Source of the DNA: Stramenopiles sp. TOSAG23-6
Taxonomy: Eukaryota; Sar
DNA: 14,425 nt
Direction of reading: 5' to 3'
NCBI GenBank assembly: GCA_900128565.1
Contig: LT636129.1
Coordinates: forward strand, 1 to 14,425
In this document: piece by piece, positions 7,901-14,425 of the stretch
Layout of the letters: the number at the start of each line of letters is the position of its first letter
Position numbering within the stretch: position 1 is the stretch's first letter
Position numbers and translations under genes: made by a program
Notes under the pieces: generated by a model
Databases searched by the model: none
What the model saw: only the letters and a program-made list of their open reading frames with translations
What the model was told of the DNA's origin: nothing

Positions 7901-10900
7901 TGAGAAAATTCATACCCACCACCCATATCATGCAATACCGTCATAAACTTTTTAGTTGCTGCAATTTTTGCATACATTTTGTATCTTTCGGCCTCTTGCA
8001 TTGCCTCTGCTTTCTTCTTCCATCTTAAAAAACGGACTCGGAGACCAACAAACTCCAAGTAATTCCATAGAGGAGAAAATACTTTAATATAACGACTTCT
8101 AATATAACTAACATCTCTTATATGTAGTATTAAAAACCGAAGAGGTAAAGAATCCATGGCCTTGACAATCAGAGTTTTCTGTTGAGCTTGTAATGATAAT
8201 TGGCGTTCTTGATTTCGTGCGAGAGCCCCTTCAAACCAATCCATTTGAGCACCTTGAGAAAAAGGACGTTTTTCAAGTGGTTTTTCAATTGGTTCGCACA
8301 AACGCGTGAAGCTCGAATCGATTGAAACATTTGATGTAAGTGAAGTATTCGAGTCAGTGAAAGCTGAAAATTTTGATTTTCTTGGTGAAAATAAGTGTGT
8401 TACACCAATACTTCTCGCTAGATTAGGGACTAATAAATTGTCTCTGGCAATTGAACCACCAGAGGCCAGTGGATTACTCGTCTGAGATGAGTCTCCAATT
8501 TCTTTCATTCGTCGGATTTTTCGAAAACGATCTCGTTTGAGTCGTCGTCTATCCGCAAGAAATGCATCATGAAATGTTCTTTCATTGGCTTGAAATTTAG
8601 AGCTGTCTTGATCACGAATAGATGCAATGTCTTCATAAATACTTTGTGAATCTGTATGCATTTCTATCGGTGGAAGTTGATTACTTCTATGTGATATATT
8701 CTTATCGTCACCATTGCCACGTTTTCCTAAGGATGATCGCGTAGCTGAAGCAGCAGCTGCAATGGCTGTGACAGAGACATGAGAAGATTGACTTTTTGCA
8801 CGCCTCGATGATTTAGATCGAAACATACGATCCAAACCTCGATGTGTACCTGGTCTTGAATGTAAAGGACTGTGTAAACCCTTATGAATTATACTTGTAT
8901 TTGGATCAATATCAGAGGACTGGTACATATTTGAATCTGAATGCCAACTAGAATGGGCTCGTATGGAATCCATATCAACGCTATGTACATCATCCATTGC
9001 GTGCTTTGTCGAATGTGATCGTACTGATTGTACAGAATAAATAGATCTATTGGTATGTGTTCTTTGACTATGTAAAGCATTTCTTATATTTTCAAAGTCA
9101 ATACTTTTTGTACTATTTGGAGAAGACAATCTTAATGATGTATTATCATGCGTTTTAGGCCTTAATATGCTACTTCCATGTGTTTTCGGTCTTAAAGTAA
9201 CACTAGAATGTATTTCATCCAGTAAACTAATACGCCCATCTTTACGTCTTGGCATATCATCAGCCAACAAACTTCTTAAAGGGTGATATCCTTCTTCATG
9301 TGGCTGTAACGCTGCCAAACTTTCAGGCTGACGGTGTGGCCAGACTCCAGTTGAACTTCCAGCAGGTTTTACTTGCCGAATTAATTTACCCCCTTTACCT
9401 CGACGATTTCTCGGCGATGGGTATAAATCTTGCTCCATTCTTTGTACAGCTTGTTGTACTGCCGTTGGCCCACCGATAACATCATTTGATGCTGGTAATG
9501 GAAACCAAGTTAATGGAATTTCATATCCAATTTTGTCTGGATCCCATGGACTTCCCTTGACTAAAGACTGTTGATCATTATGCAGAATTCCAGACATTCC
9601 GAGTGCTCTTTCTATCGGAATTTTCTTGATGATATGCAACTTGATTCGTCTTTGATCTCCACCTCGATGGGGCTAGATCTACTATAGGATTGGAATGAAC
9701 AAATTTCTTAACTTGGGGAGGTAAAGCTGCTAATCGCGTCGGCTTTGAAAATCGTCCAATACGATGACTAATATTCTTGTGATTGACTAAATGTAACCAA
9801 GGATGTAAATTTACTTTTCGGAAAGAATGTTGTGCTTGTTGTTCTTTTTTAAACTTTTCTGAATGCTTAACGCGTTTCATTGAAGGCAATAAAGAGCCAA
9901 CTGAATCGCGAGACCTGACAGAGCTTGCAGATGTAGGTCGAATATCTTCATCATCACCATTATCTGAATCATAATCGTACTTGTTTTCAAACCAAGATTG
10001 TTTAACTTCATCGGTACTTTTTAATTCAGAAGCAATAATATCTGTTACAATTTTCCCTGACATTTCATTTTGTGTTTTATGAAGAACCAACGAACGGTCT
10101 ATTGTTCCTTCATCTGTTGGACCTTTATCGTTTACAACTGGAGTTTCGTTTTCATATATTGTGAAACATATTAAAAAAAAATCGTTAGGTACGAAATTTT
10201 TTTACGAAAAAAAAAAAAAACTAAATTTAAAATTTAGATGAAAAATTGAAAAAACATTAAACATACCGATGCAATTATATTTGATTTCCATGCTACTTTG
10301 ACTTTAGAATGAAATTTTGCATTTTGCCTTTCTAGAGATCTAAATTTTTCTCTTTTCTTTTGTATTTTATTTGAAGTGAGGCAAGATGTCAAATTCAATT
10401 ATTATTTTAGATATTGTAACTAGTGTAGTTTGTTTTGAGTTGTATGAAAAACAAAGTAAAGAAAATTTCAAAATATATTTCAAAAAATATTTCAAAAAAT
10501 TTAAATAATTTTTTGTAAGTACAAAATTGCTTATGAAAAAAATATATATGATGACGTACATTTTCAAATATTTCACTTTTTTCAGATGGATCTATTCGTA
10601 GTGGAGGTTTTGGTTGTATTTTATCATTTTTACTTTTATTTGTTTTGCGCAGTTCTCTCGCGGATGCTTTGGCTGCTTTTACGATTGGTGACATTTCATT
10701 TTTGGAGGATTTCTTTCCTATATGATGATGAGTCTGTGAAAAGTATACTATTTTTTTATCTCCATTTGAACGACGACGTAATTGGAATAATTCACTAATT
10801 GAATTTGGTATGTTTACACCTGAAATTTCATTACCTGTTGGATTCACATCCATATGTAATAGTTTTTTATCATAATGTACACGATCTGCACTTCCTAATA

Positions 10901-11252
10901 TAGATGAAAGTGCAAAACATGCGTTGAGATATACTTTATGATCGTCCTGAGATTTTTGTTCAGAGACAACCCTCATGAGATTTGTCAATAACGGCACGGC
11001 AGAGGTCCGGTTTCTTATCCTCTCTCTCATATATTTACTTTTCCCTGACAATCTACTAAGTGCCCGTGCAGCTAAACCACGAATCCACAAAACTTCACCA
11101 CTATCAAGTGCTGAAAAAATGCTATTAAGATCATTTTCGTTAATATGGGGCGGGCCATCTTCACTTCCAATATCAGCTAACCAATGGCGAAACTTTCTTC
11201 CCCTTCCTGAGGGAGCTTCTGAGACAGGACGAGAACGAATCATCTGTTTCAT
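539..11252 (-). CDS. Giant multidomain IQ/WW/EF-hand/SAM-like/B-box scaffold protein, whole gene model
   Basis: I join the minus-strand coding blocks into one gene of about 3,390 codons because each block ends at a phase-0 donor (GTACGT or GTATGT), each intron contains in-frame stops if retained, and no block after the first begins with a credible start codon. Exons: 11252-10560, about 10359-10267, 10153 to about 9670, 9672-5317, 5215-5084, 4954-539. The start ATG at 11252 is the first one after an in-frame TAA. Blocks 3 and 4 are offset by one base near a CCCC run (9669-9672). Domain order is armadillo-like, disordered, IQ-like array, SAM-like/helical, WW-like, EF-hand pair, Lys-rich, WW, IQ, SAM-like/helical, SQK repeats, IQ, WW, five B-boxes, IQ. 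A calmodulin-binding cytoskeletal or ciliary scaffold is inferred from domains only. It could instead be two adjacent genes if the offset or introns were misread. Confidence 0.7.
2267..2320 (-). repeat. Six 9-bp tandem units encoding Ser-Gln-Lys repeats
   Basis: Six in-frame copies of a 9-base unit (CTTTTGAGA or CTTTTGTGA on the plus strand) encode six SQK triplets, followed by a Lys-rich run. The units differ only by A/T at one silent position. The tract lies in a low-complexity linker between the second helical block and the following IQ helices. Copy number probably varies between strains because the repeat is nearly perfect. Confidence 0.85.
4955..5083 (-). other. Intron A, GT-AT type, introner-like
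   Basis: On the minus strand the intron starts GTATGTTTTA (5083 downward) after an AGT codon (phase 0). It contains a GGTTTTTT tandem tract, the near-perfect palindrome ATACGAAATTTCGTAC (4992-5007), the branch point CTAAC (4987-4991), then TTTGAAATATTTTTTCACAATACAT. Between the branch point and the EF-hand coding sequence there is no AG until 4930-4931. Using that AG would remove the EF-hand E-helix and the first loop aspartate. The phase-0 acceptor that aligns with the other family members is CAT, about 33 bases after the branch adenine. Length is 129 bases. Confidence 0.7.
5012..5056 (-). repeat. GGTTTTTT tandem tract inside intron A
   Basis: On the minus strand several units of GG followed by five to eight T bases lie between the donor and the palindrome of intron A. 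The other introns of the family have plain T-runs here. This looks like slippage expansion of the pyrimidine-rich spacer. Confidence 0.7.
5084..5215 (-). CDS. Small exon of the giant gene: second half of a WW-like domain
   Basis: This is a 44-codon exon between two introner-like introns. It reads DDRMGTLYYIENKENTG followed by FWTW, and only this frame is open across the exon. Joined to the previous exon, which ends RWHWNEAY, it completes a WW-like module with the pattern W...Y...G.LYYIEN..T....W, comparable to the two WW domains in the last exon. The module sits just before the EF-hand pair. The exon ends with an AGT codon followed by GTATGT. The exon was placed by frame and domain continuity; a transcript would confirm it. 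Confidence 0.7.
5216..5316 (-). other. Intron B, GT-AT type, introner-like
   Basis: It starts GTATGTTTTA at 5316 (phase 0 after a TAT codon). The palindrome GTACGAAATTTTGTAC occupies 5262-5277 and runs into the branch point GTACCTAAC (CTAAC at 5257-5261). The 3' end is TTTGAAATATTTTTCCAAAATACAT. The only downstream AG before the clear coding region (ATAG at 5209-5212) would put the next exon out of frame with the only open frame, and no alternative phase-matching donor exists. The acceptor CAT at 5216-5218 keeps frame. Length is 101 bases. Confidence 0.68.
5317..9672 (-). CDS. Central exon: Ser-rich region, long IQ-like array, SAM-like domain
   Basis: The block encodes about 1,450 residues. 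From 9672 to about 8150 it is Ser/Arg/His-rich and probably disordered, with repeats such as LRPKTH (twice, near 9150-9210) and one SRPGTH. Around 8130-7860 helical segments with conserved Trp begin. From about 7840 to 6460 there is a long array of IQ-like helices (for example AATLIQSCYRTIAA, AIKLQRQWRGT, ATKLQTRYRRLYARK, AKTIQRGWSTFKGRK), each a candidate calmodulin or light-chain site. A SAM-like domain follows (about 6400-6190: LRRLGMLHVLPKLL, ending STVGIENEKDREQIL), then a helical block, a charged coil (about 5560-5350) and the first strand of a WW-like domain. The block ends at a phase-0 GTATGT donor. Its upstream boundary is the frame offset against the preceding block. Confidence 0.85.
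9670..10153 (-). CDS. Exon of the giant gene, upstream of the frame offset
   Basis: This frame opens at the acceptor of intron C with GAA AAC GAA and runs through acidic and Ser-rich sequence (such as YDSDNGDDEDIRPTSASS) to about 9670. The same frame actually remains open to a TAA at 9578-9580, while the frame of the next block is open from 9672 downward. The two overlap by 95 bases. Dropping one C from the CCCC run at 9669-9672 would join them directly, giving VDLAHRGGDQRR. I therefore treat it as part of the same protein. A separate short gene is less likely because no start codon precedes the block. Confidence 0.65.
10154..10266 (-). other. Intron C, GT-AT type, introner-like
   Basis: It starts GTATGTTTAA at 10266 after a TCG codon (phase 0). 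The branch point CTAAC is at 10184-10188, preceded by a damaged copy of the palindrome (TCGTAAAAAAATTTCGTACC). The 3' end is a T-run, then ATGTTTCACAATATAT. The next AG (CTCCAG, about 10135) would start the following exon in the wrong phase. The acceptor TAT keeps frame and lines up with the CAT ends of introns A and B. Length is 113 bases. Retaining it would bring an in-frame TAA. Confidence 0.66.
10267..10359 (-). CDS. Small basic exon of the giant gene
   Basis: About 30 codons, Lys/Arg-rich and probably helical (KKREKFRSLERQNAKFHSK, then VKVAWKSNIIAS), in the only open frame before the GTATGT donor of intron C. The upstream limit is uncertain. The frame is open back to about 10398, where a TAA stops it. 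Candidate phase-0 acceptors are AATACAA (ends 10360) and, three bases on, the canonical CAAAAG (ends 10357). Confidence 0.5.
10360..10559 (-). other. Intron D, degenerate member of the intron family
   Basis: It starts GTACGT at 10559 after an AAT codon (phase 0). Inside are a weak counterpart of the palindrome and branch point (CATAAGCAATTTTGTACTTAC, around 10513-10537), two to three units of TTTTTTGAAATAT, and a longer 3' part than its relatives. The 3' end is either AATACAA (10360) or a canonical CAAAAG (10357). It contains stops in all relevant frames. The stretch 10400-10480 has a short open frame but no splice sites that would make it an exon without a frameshift. Confidence 0.5.
10560..11252 (-). 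CDS. First exon of the giant gene: armadillo/HEAT-like N-terminus
   Basis: This exon gives 231 residues. The ATG at 11252 follows an in-frame TAA 12 bases upstream and is the first ATG of the frame. Residues about 45-125 form paired amphipathic helices (IFSALDSGEVLWIRGLAARA, then a second set ending ACFALSSILGSA) typical of armadillo/HEAT repeats. The tail is basic and low-complexity. It ends EIFEN at a phase-0 GTACGT donor. No membrane segment or signal peptide is seen. The helical-repeat assignment is by pattern only. Confidence 0.68.
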
Positions 11253-11584
11253 TTCTGCTATTTATATTGTCCTATACTATCATTTATACTGTATATTAAG
11301 TAATTGCATCATTGCTAGATATGTAGTAATGATTACAATGACCTTTGATGATTTAATTGTATACTATTGGTCGTTTTGTGCAAGCCCTGACACAATGTTT
11401 AGCTTACGGTTACATATTTTTTGCAATTGTTACCCGGTACCCTGTTCAAAATTGTTCTTTTTACGTTCTTTAATACAATTAAAAAAATATTGACGATGCT
11501 GTGGTGAAAATATTTTACCTAAAAATGCCTTATTCACAGTTTGTCATACATTCATTTTTATTTTTTAACACATGCAGCTTAAAA
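11253..11584 (-). promoter_or_regulatory. Intergenic region: 3' flank of the secreted-protein gene and promoter of the giant gene
   Basis: No coding signal is seen. Just after the stop of the upstream minus-strand gene there is a minus-strand AATAAA at 11557-11562, a candidate polyadenylation signal. The part next to 11252 should hold the giant gene's promoter. It is AT-rich with no motif I can name. Confidence 0.4.
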
Positions 11585-12907
11585 TTAAGCCCCATCATCA
11601 CCACCTGAATCACTGCTTCCATTTAAAGAACTTTTAGAAACATCGAGTTCCTCATATAAACTATATGGTTCCTCACTCAATTCCTCACTTGAATCATCAT
11701 TGGAATAAATCCCAAGATCGAACCTATTTCTCTCCGCCGCTTTTTGGCATACACGACAGAAACGATAATCAGTATCACCTTTAGCCGTTCCTGTACTCAA
11801 CTCATCGACTTCATCTATACTACAACAGCATTGAAATTTTCCACGATCACCTTCAGGCCCATCGAAGTCGATTCCTATTCCGTTTGTCCCGTAATGTCCA
11901 CGCTCACTCACCATATGTATAATATCTTCCTTGGTCAAACCGAAAACTTTTGATGCGACTTCAACAAAGTCAGAACGACCCGGAGGACGAGGGAGTGTAC
12001 CATCATTTCTAATTGACTCAAGTACCTTCTCATTCTTAAATATCGATCCGTTGTGATATTCTAATATAGAAATATCATCACATTCAAAATTTTCCCTTTT
12101 ATCAGGATGAATCCAAATGACCTTACCAGCGAAAACCTCAAGTTGTTTTGAAGTGCACTGACGAAGAATCCTTCTGATGAACTTTTCATGAAACTCCATA
12201 AAAAATCGAGAAAGATCCACCGCCAGAAAGTAGGACTCTGGAATCCAGAAGTCAAGCGACCTGTGCAAGGAACCCAGCCAAATAACACGAGCAATTTGTG
12301 GTTGTTTTCCAAACAGAAAACTTGCCATGGTAGGAGAGTGCATACAATCAAAAAAATATTTAATATAATCGCTTTTTCTTTCACCAAATACCTCAAAACC
12401 ACTAGTTGGAGAGAGTAAAAAAGATTTAGAAGGCAGTTGGCTTAACACTGAAGCCATCAAAGTTATCCTCTCGTCTCTTTGTGCACTTGTCAATGAACGA
12501 TCTTCAACACCGCGCAAATTAGGCGCTGAAAACTCAAAGGCAGTAGGGTCTACCCTAACGGCATCCGACACAACTCGAAAATCAGATTGCAAGGATTCTG
12601 GCCCATGCTGAAGTGTTAATCTTGGTCGCAGTTTTAAACAACATTCCAACACTTCTTTGGACTCAGCAACCCCAGTAGGAAAAGAATAAAGAATCCTATC
12701 GCTAAATCGTCTCGTTACCTTTTCATAAGGTATCGTCCTACACAATCGTGCTACTCCTAAAAGTGCCCCATATTCTTCTTCACTGAGCTCCTTCTTTGTA
12801 ACAGTTTTTGACGTTTCGGATGGCTCACTTCTTGATGCCATTGCAGCGTGACTGGGATTCATGAAAAGTAGCGCTCCTACAAATATAAAATGAAATGCAT
12901 TCATCAT
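11585..12907 (-). CDS. Secreted cysteine-containing protein of unknown function
   Basis: An uninterrupted 440-residue frame. The N-terminus MMNAFHFIFVGALLFMNP is a good signal peptide, with likely cleavage after SHA or SHAA (residues 21-22), so the product probably enters the secretory pathway. The mature part starts with a Ser/Thr/Lys/Glu-rich stretch, then a folded region with scattered Cys (including a CC pair near 88). Around residues 355-390 there is a cluster CCC ... CRVC that could bind a metal or form disulfides. The C-terminus is acidic and Ser-rich. No transmembrane segment after the signal is seen. I do not recognise the family. If the organism is parasitic, an exported effector is one possibility, but nothing here proves that. 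It has no introns and looks less AT-rich than its surroundings. Either of two adjacent ATGs could be the start. Confidence 0.8.
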   Translation of the reverse strand: MMNAFHFIFVGALLFMNPSHAAMASRSEPSETSKTVTKKELSEEEYGALLGVARLCRTIPYEKVTRRFSDRILYSFPTGVAESKEVLECCLKLRPRLTLQHGPESLQSDFRVVSDAVRVDPTAFEFSAPNLRGVEDRSLTSAQRDERITLMASVLSQLPSKSFLLSPTSGFEVFGERKSDYIKYFFDCMHSPTMASFLFGKQPQIARVIWLGSLHRSLDFWIPESYFLAVDLSRFFMEFHEKFIRRILRQCTSKQLEVFAGKVIWIHPDKRENFECDDISILEYHNGSIFKNEKVLESIRNDGTLPRPPGRSDFVEVASKVFGLTKEDIIHMVSERGHYGTNGIGIDFDGPEGDRGKFQCCCSIDEVDELSTGTAKGDTDYRFCRVCQKAAERNRFDLGIYSNDDSSEELSEEPYSLYEELDVSKSSLNGSSDSGGDDGA

Positions 12908-13204
12908 ATGGATATCGATTCCTACTAGAAAAATAATTTATCCTTCTCGCATGGTATCGATAGGTCCTACTAGGGATATACACACGCACACATGACAATG
13001 ACATATATCACATATCCCAATTTCGGAATTTAAATATTTTTGATCGCCAATCGCGATTTTTTGCGTATTTCGTGTTATTTAACATAAAAAAAAATAAAAA
13101 AATGGCGTTTATTACCGTTTTAAAACTACTACTACAAGGTACTAGACTATATAGCGTATCTTTTATCATTTGCATTACACAGGGAACCAGAATATAGATT
13201 TAAA
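12908..13204. promoter_or_regulatory. Divergent promoter region with a repeated TATCGAT...TCCTACTAG motif
   Basis: This is the 297-base gap between two genes transcribed away from each other. TATCGATTCCTACTAG at 12913-12928 recurs as TATCGATAGGTCCTACTAG at 12955-12973 in the same orientation, 42 bases apart, close to the start of the secreted-protein gene. A CA-rich patch lies at about 12980-13015 and an A-run at 13086-13102. Binding-site function of the repeat is inferred. Confidence 0.4.
13102..13197 (+). other. Possible upstream ORF before the membrane protein gene
   Basis: An ATG after an A-run opens a 31-codon frame (starting MAFITVLKLLLQ) that stops 7 bases before the ATG of the next gene and is in a different frame. 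It could act as an upstream ORF lowering translation, or be chance. It could also be a short 5' exon (a GGTACT follows the CTACAAG at about 13138), but no clear acceptor supports this. Confidence 0.2.
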
Positions 13205-13771
13205 ATGACATTCCAACCACCATTCATGCTACACGCAGATCTTGCAGCGGCACTTATTTTAACTCATCATATATTTGTACAGTTGCTGATCGAAATAGTA
13301 TTTCGTCAAGGGTTTCGAAAGATTTCCCCTGCCGAGTTTCAGAAGTTGAAACAAGGGAAATATTATAAACGATTCATCGCAGCATGGGAAAATGAAGGCA
13401 ATAATGCGGCCGTGCTTGTTTCATGTCTCGCTTATCTCTCTCTTAAAGGACTTCCTTCTCCCTGGTGCTCTACCCTGGCTTTCTCTGGACAAGTATCTTA
13501 CTTTTGGTTACGTGCGATTTTTGGAGATGCAGGGGATGGGGGCTTTCATCCTCCTATTTATATTCCTGGTTCTTTGATGCGTTTCTTCGCGTTAGTCGCA
13601 ATTGCACACACGATGTATTTTGACTCACCGCAAATTACCTTAAAGCCAATTTATATAAGCGATATTGGACAGCAAATGAGTTATTGTACGTGTACCTTTT
13701 GGACCTGGCTGGCGGGCACATACCACGAGCCACCGCCAGAACTGTTAAATGAATTGCCAGATAGTGAGTAA
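13205..13771 (+). CDS. Four-helix membrane protein, possibly MAPEG-like
   Basis: The frame gives 188 residues with four hydrophobic segments: about 11-33, 63-80, 84-104 and 122-142. After the first helix there is a basic loop and then RFIAAWENEGNNAAVLV leading into helix 2, and YFWLRAIFG in helix 3. That layout (short protein, four helices, Arg...Asn/Glu pattern at the start of helix 2, Arg in helix 3) resembles MAPEG proteins such as microsomal glutathione S-transferases. The key signature is only partly kept (WENEGNN instead of the usual RAHxNxxEN), so the enzyme activity is uncertain. The C-terminus is soluble and Pro/Glu-rich. The ATG at 13205 is chosen because it precedes helix 1; Met8 is a second possibility. 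The next gene converges with only 56 bases between stops. Confidence 0.75.
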   Translation: MTFQPPFMLHADLAAALILTHHIFVQLLIEIVFRQGFRKISPAEFQKLKQGKYYKRFIAAWENEGNNAAVLVSCLAYLSLKGLPSPWCSTLAFSGQVSYFWLRAIFGDAGDGGFHPPIYIPGSLMRFFALVAIAHTMYFDSPQITLKPIYISDIGQQMSYCTCTFWTWLAGTYHEPPPELLNELPDSE

Positions 13772-13820
13772 TATGTCAGAGGCTATATTTTCTTCAATAT
13801 ATTTGTATATAAAACAATAA

Positions 13821-13826
13821 TTTATT
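13821..13826 (-). promoter_or_regulatory. Candidate polyadenylation signal AATAAA, minus strand
   Basis: AATAAA lies one base after the stop codon of the CaaX protein gene, in the 56-base gap between convergent genes. The tight spacing implies overlapping 3' UTRs. Assignment rests on the hexamer alone. Confidence 0.3.
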
Positions 13827-13827
13827 T

Positions 13828-14425
13828 TTACATCATAATACAGGCTTTACTCGCAATTTTACTCTTCAATATCAATTCTCTATTTTTGCGTTCTTCAATA
13901 AAAGCTTTGTTTCCATCATTTTTTGTTTCAATGACATTTTCAGAATCAGCTTCCTCGTTAGCATTAGGAAAACTTTCTAAAGTTCCACCTTCAAATTCCG
14001 AAATTCTAACATCCCGACTCGGCGATTTCAATGATGACAAAAGAAATTGGGCGGCATTTTCGTCACCATCAGCAACAACAACCGTCAACCGTACATCTTC
14101 ACTATTTTTCTTCATCTTCCTCAAGAAAAATTCAGTAGCACTTGCTTTTGCTTTATCTATAAAATTTGCTTCATTATCATCAACACTATCAATGTTTTCC
14201 AAATCTGTTTCAGATTTTTCCAGTAAACCGTATAATTCTGTTTCAGCTTCTTTTATTCGTCGATCACTTTCCATTTTTTGCTGTTTTGCAGCTTCTGCTA
14301 ACCTTCTCCTTCTATATCTTGCTTCTGCAGATGTACCAGACTTTAATTCTAAAGGAGGTAGCTTGCGTTCACTTCTTCTGCTATCCACATTAATATTTTC
14401 TAAACTATTCTTTGTCGACCCCTTT
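13828..14425 (-). CDS. Charged coiled-coil protein with C-terminal CaaX box (5' end outside the window)
   Basis: The minus-strand frame is open from the window edge to a TAA at 13828-13830, about 198 codons. No in-frame ATG occurs near its upstream end, so the protein start lies beyond 14425. The visible part has a basic Arg-rich segment (RYRRRRLAEAAKQQK), a charged helical/coiled-coil stretch, a more compact section around VRLTVVVADGDENAAQFLL, an acidic linker, and a final helix ending KIASKACIMM. The last four residues, CIMM, form a CaaX box. With Met in the X position, farnesylation would be expected, and lysines before it would support membrane binding. I do not recognise the family. Confidence 0.75.
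   Translation of the reverse strand, partial: KGSTKNSLENINVDSRRSERKLPPLELKSGTSAEARYRRRRLAEAAKQQKMESDRRIKEAETELYGLLEKSETDLENIDSVDDNEANFIDKAKASATEFFLRKMKKNSEDVRLTVVVADGDENAAQFLLSSLKSPSRDVRISEFEGGTLESFPNANEEADSENVIETKNDGNKAFIEERKNRELILKSKIASKACIMM

Noticed and set aside
10367-10576. Minus-strand 69-codon open frame as a separate gene or exon
   Set aside because: It covers intron D, is very Phe/Tyr/Ile-rich from AT-rich DNA, and joining it to the next exon would need a frameshift.
11453-11584. Another introner copy in the intergenic A/T-rich stretch
   Set aside because: There is no GTACCTAAC core or palindrome, and no coding sequence flanks it.
1-14425. CRISPR array, rRNA, tRNA or transposase gene
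   Set aside because: I saw no spaced repeat array, no rRNA-like conserved blocks, no tRNA T-loop signature and no transposase or reverse transcriptase motifs on reading both strands.

Overview
This is a piece of a eukaryotic nuclear genome: AT-rich, gene-dense, with spliceosomal introns (GTATGT donors, CTAAC branch points, T-tracts) and a giant multidomain protein built from IQ, WW, EF-hand, SAM-like and B-box modules. Architectures of that kind are most familiar from protists with flagella or a complex cytoskeleton, such as stramenopiles and alveolates. I cannot place the organism more precisely from sequence alone.

Layout: (1) 1-287, plus strand: an intron tail and the last exon of a transketolase gene. 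(2) 288-538: short shared 3' flank of two convergent genes. (3) 539-11252, minus strand: what I read as ONE gene of about 3,390 codons, with exons (5' to 3') 11252-10560, about 10359-10267, 10153 to about 9670, 9672-5317, 5215-5084 and 4954-539. A one-base frame offset lies in the third/fourth block and one undetermined base is at 3601. (4) 11253-11584: intergenic. (5) 11585-12907, minus: a 440-residue protein with a signal peptide and a cysteine cluster. (6) 12908-13204: a divergent promoter region with a repeated motif. (7) 13205-13771, plus: a four-helix membrane protein, possibly MAPEG-like. (8) 13828-14425, minus: the C-terminal part of a charged coiled-coil protein ending in a CaaX box, 56 bases from the preceding stop.

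The most interesting signal is in the introns. Four introns in two genes on opposite strands (plus a fifth, degenerate one) share a module: often GTATGTTTWA at the 5' end, a (near-)palindrome GTACGAAATTTCGTAC running directly into the branch point GTACCTAAC, a T-run with TTTGAAATATTTTT, and a 3' end AATAYA(T/G). This looks like a spreading intron family (introner-like). In three of them the only acceptor compatible with frame and protein domains ends in CAT or TAT rather than YAG, so they appear to be GT-AT introns; in one the canonical acceptor AG is ruled out because it would delete the E-helix of a textbook EF-hand.

The giant protein reads: armadillo-like N-terminus, Ser-rich disordered region, a long array of IQ-like helices, SAM-like plus helical block, WW-like domain, EF-hand pair, Lys-rich coil, WW, IQ, second SAM-like plus helical block, SQK repeats, IQ, WW, five tandem B-box zinc fingers, IQ pair, C-terminus. 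A calcium/calmodulin-responsive cytoskeletal or ciliary scaffold is an inference from these domains. The other genes have no evident functional link to it.
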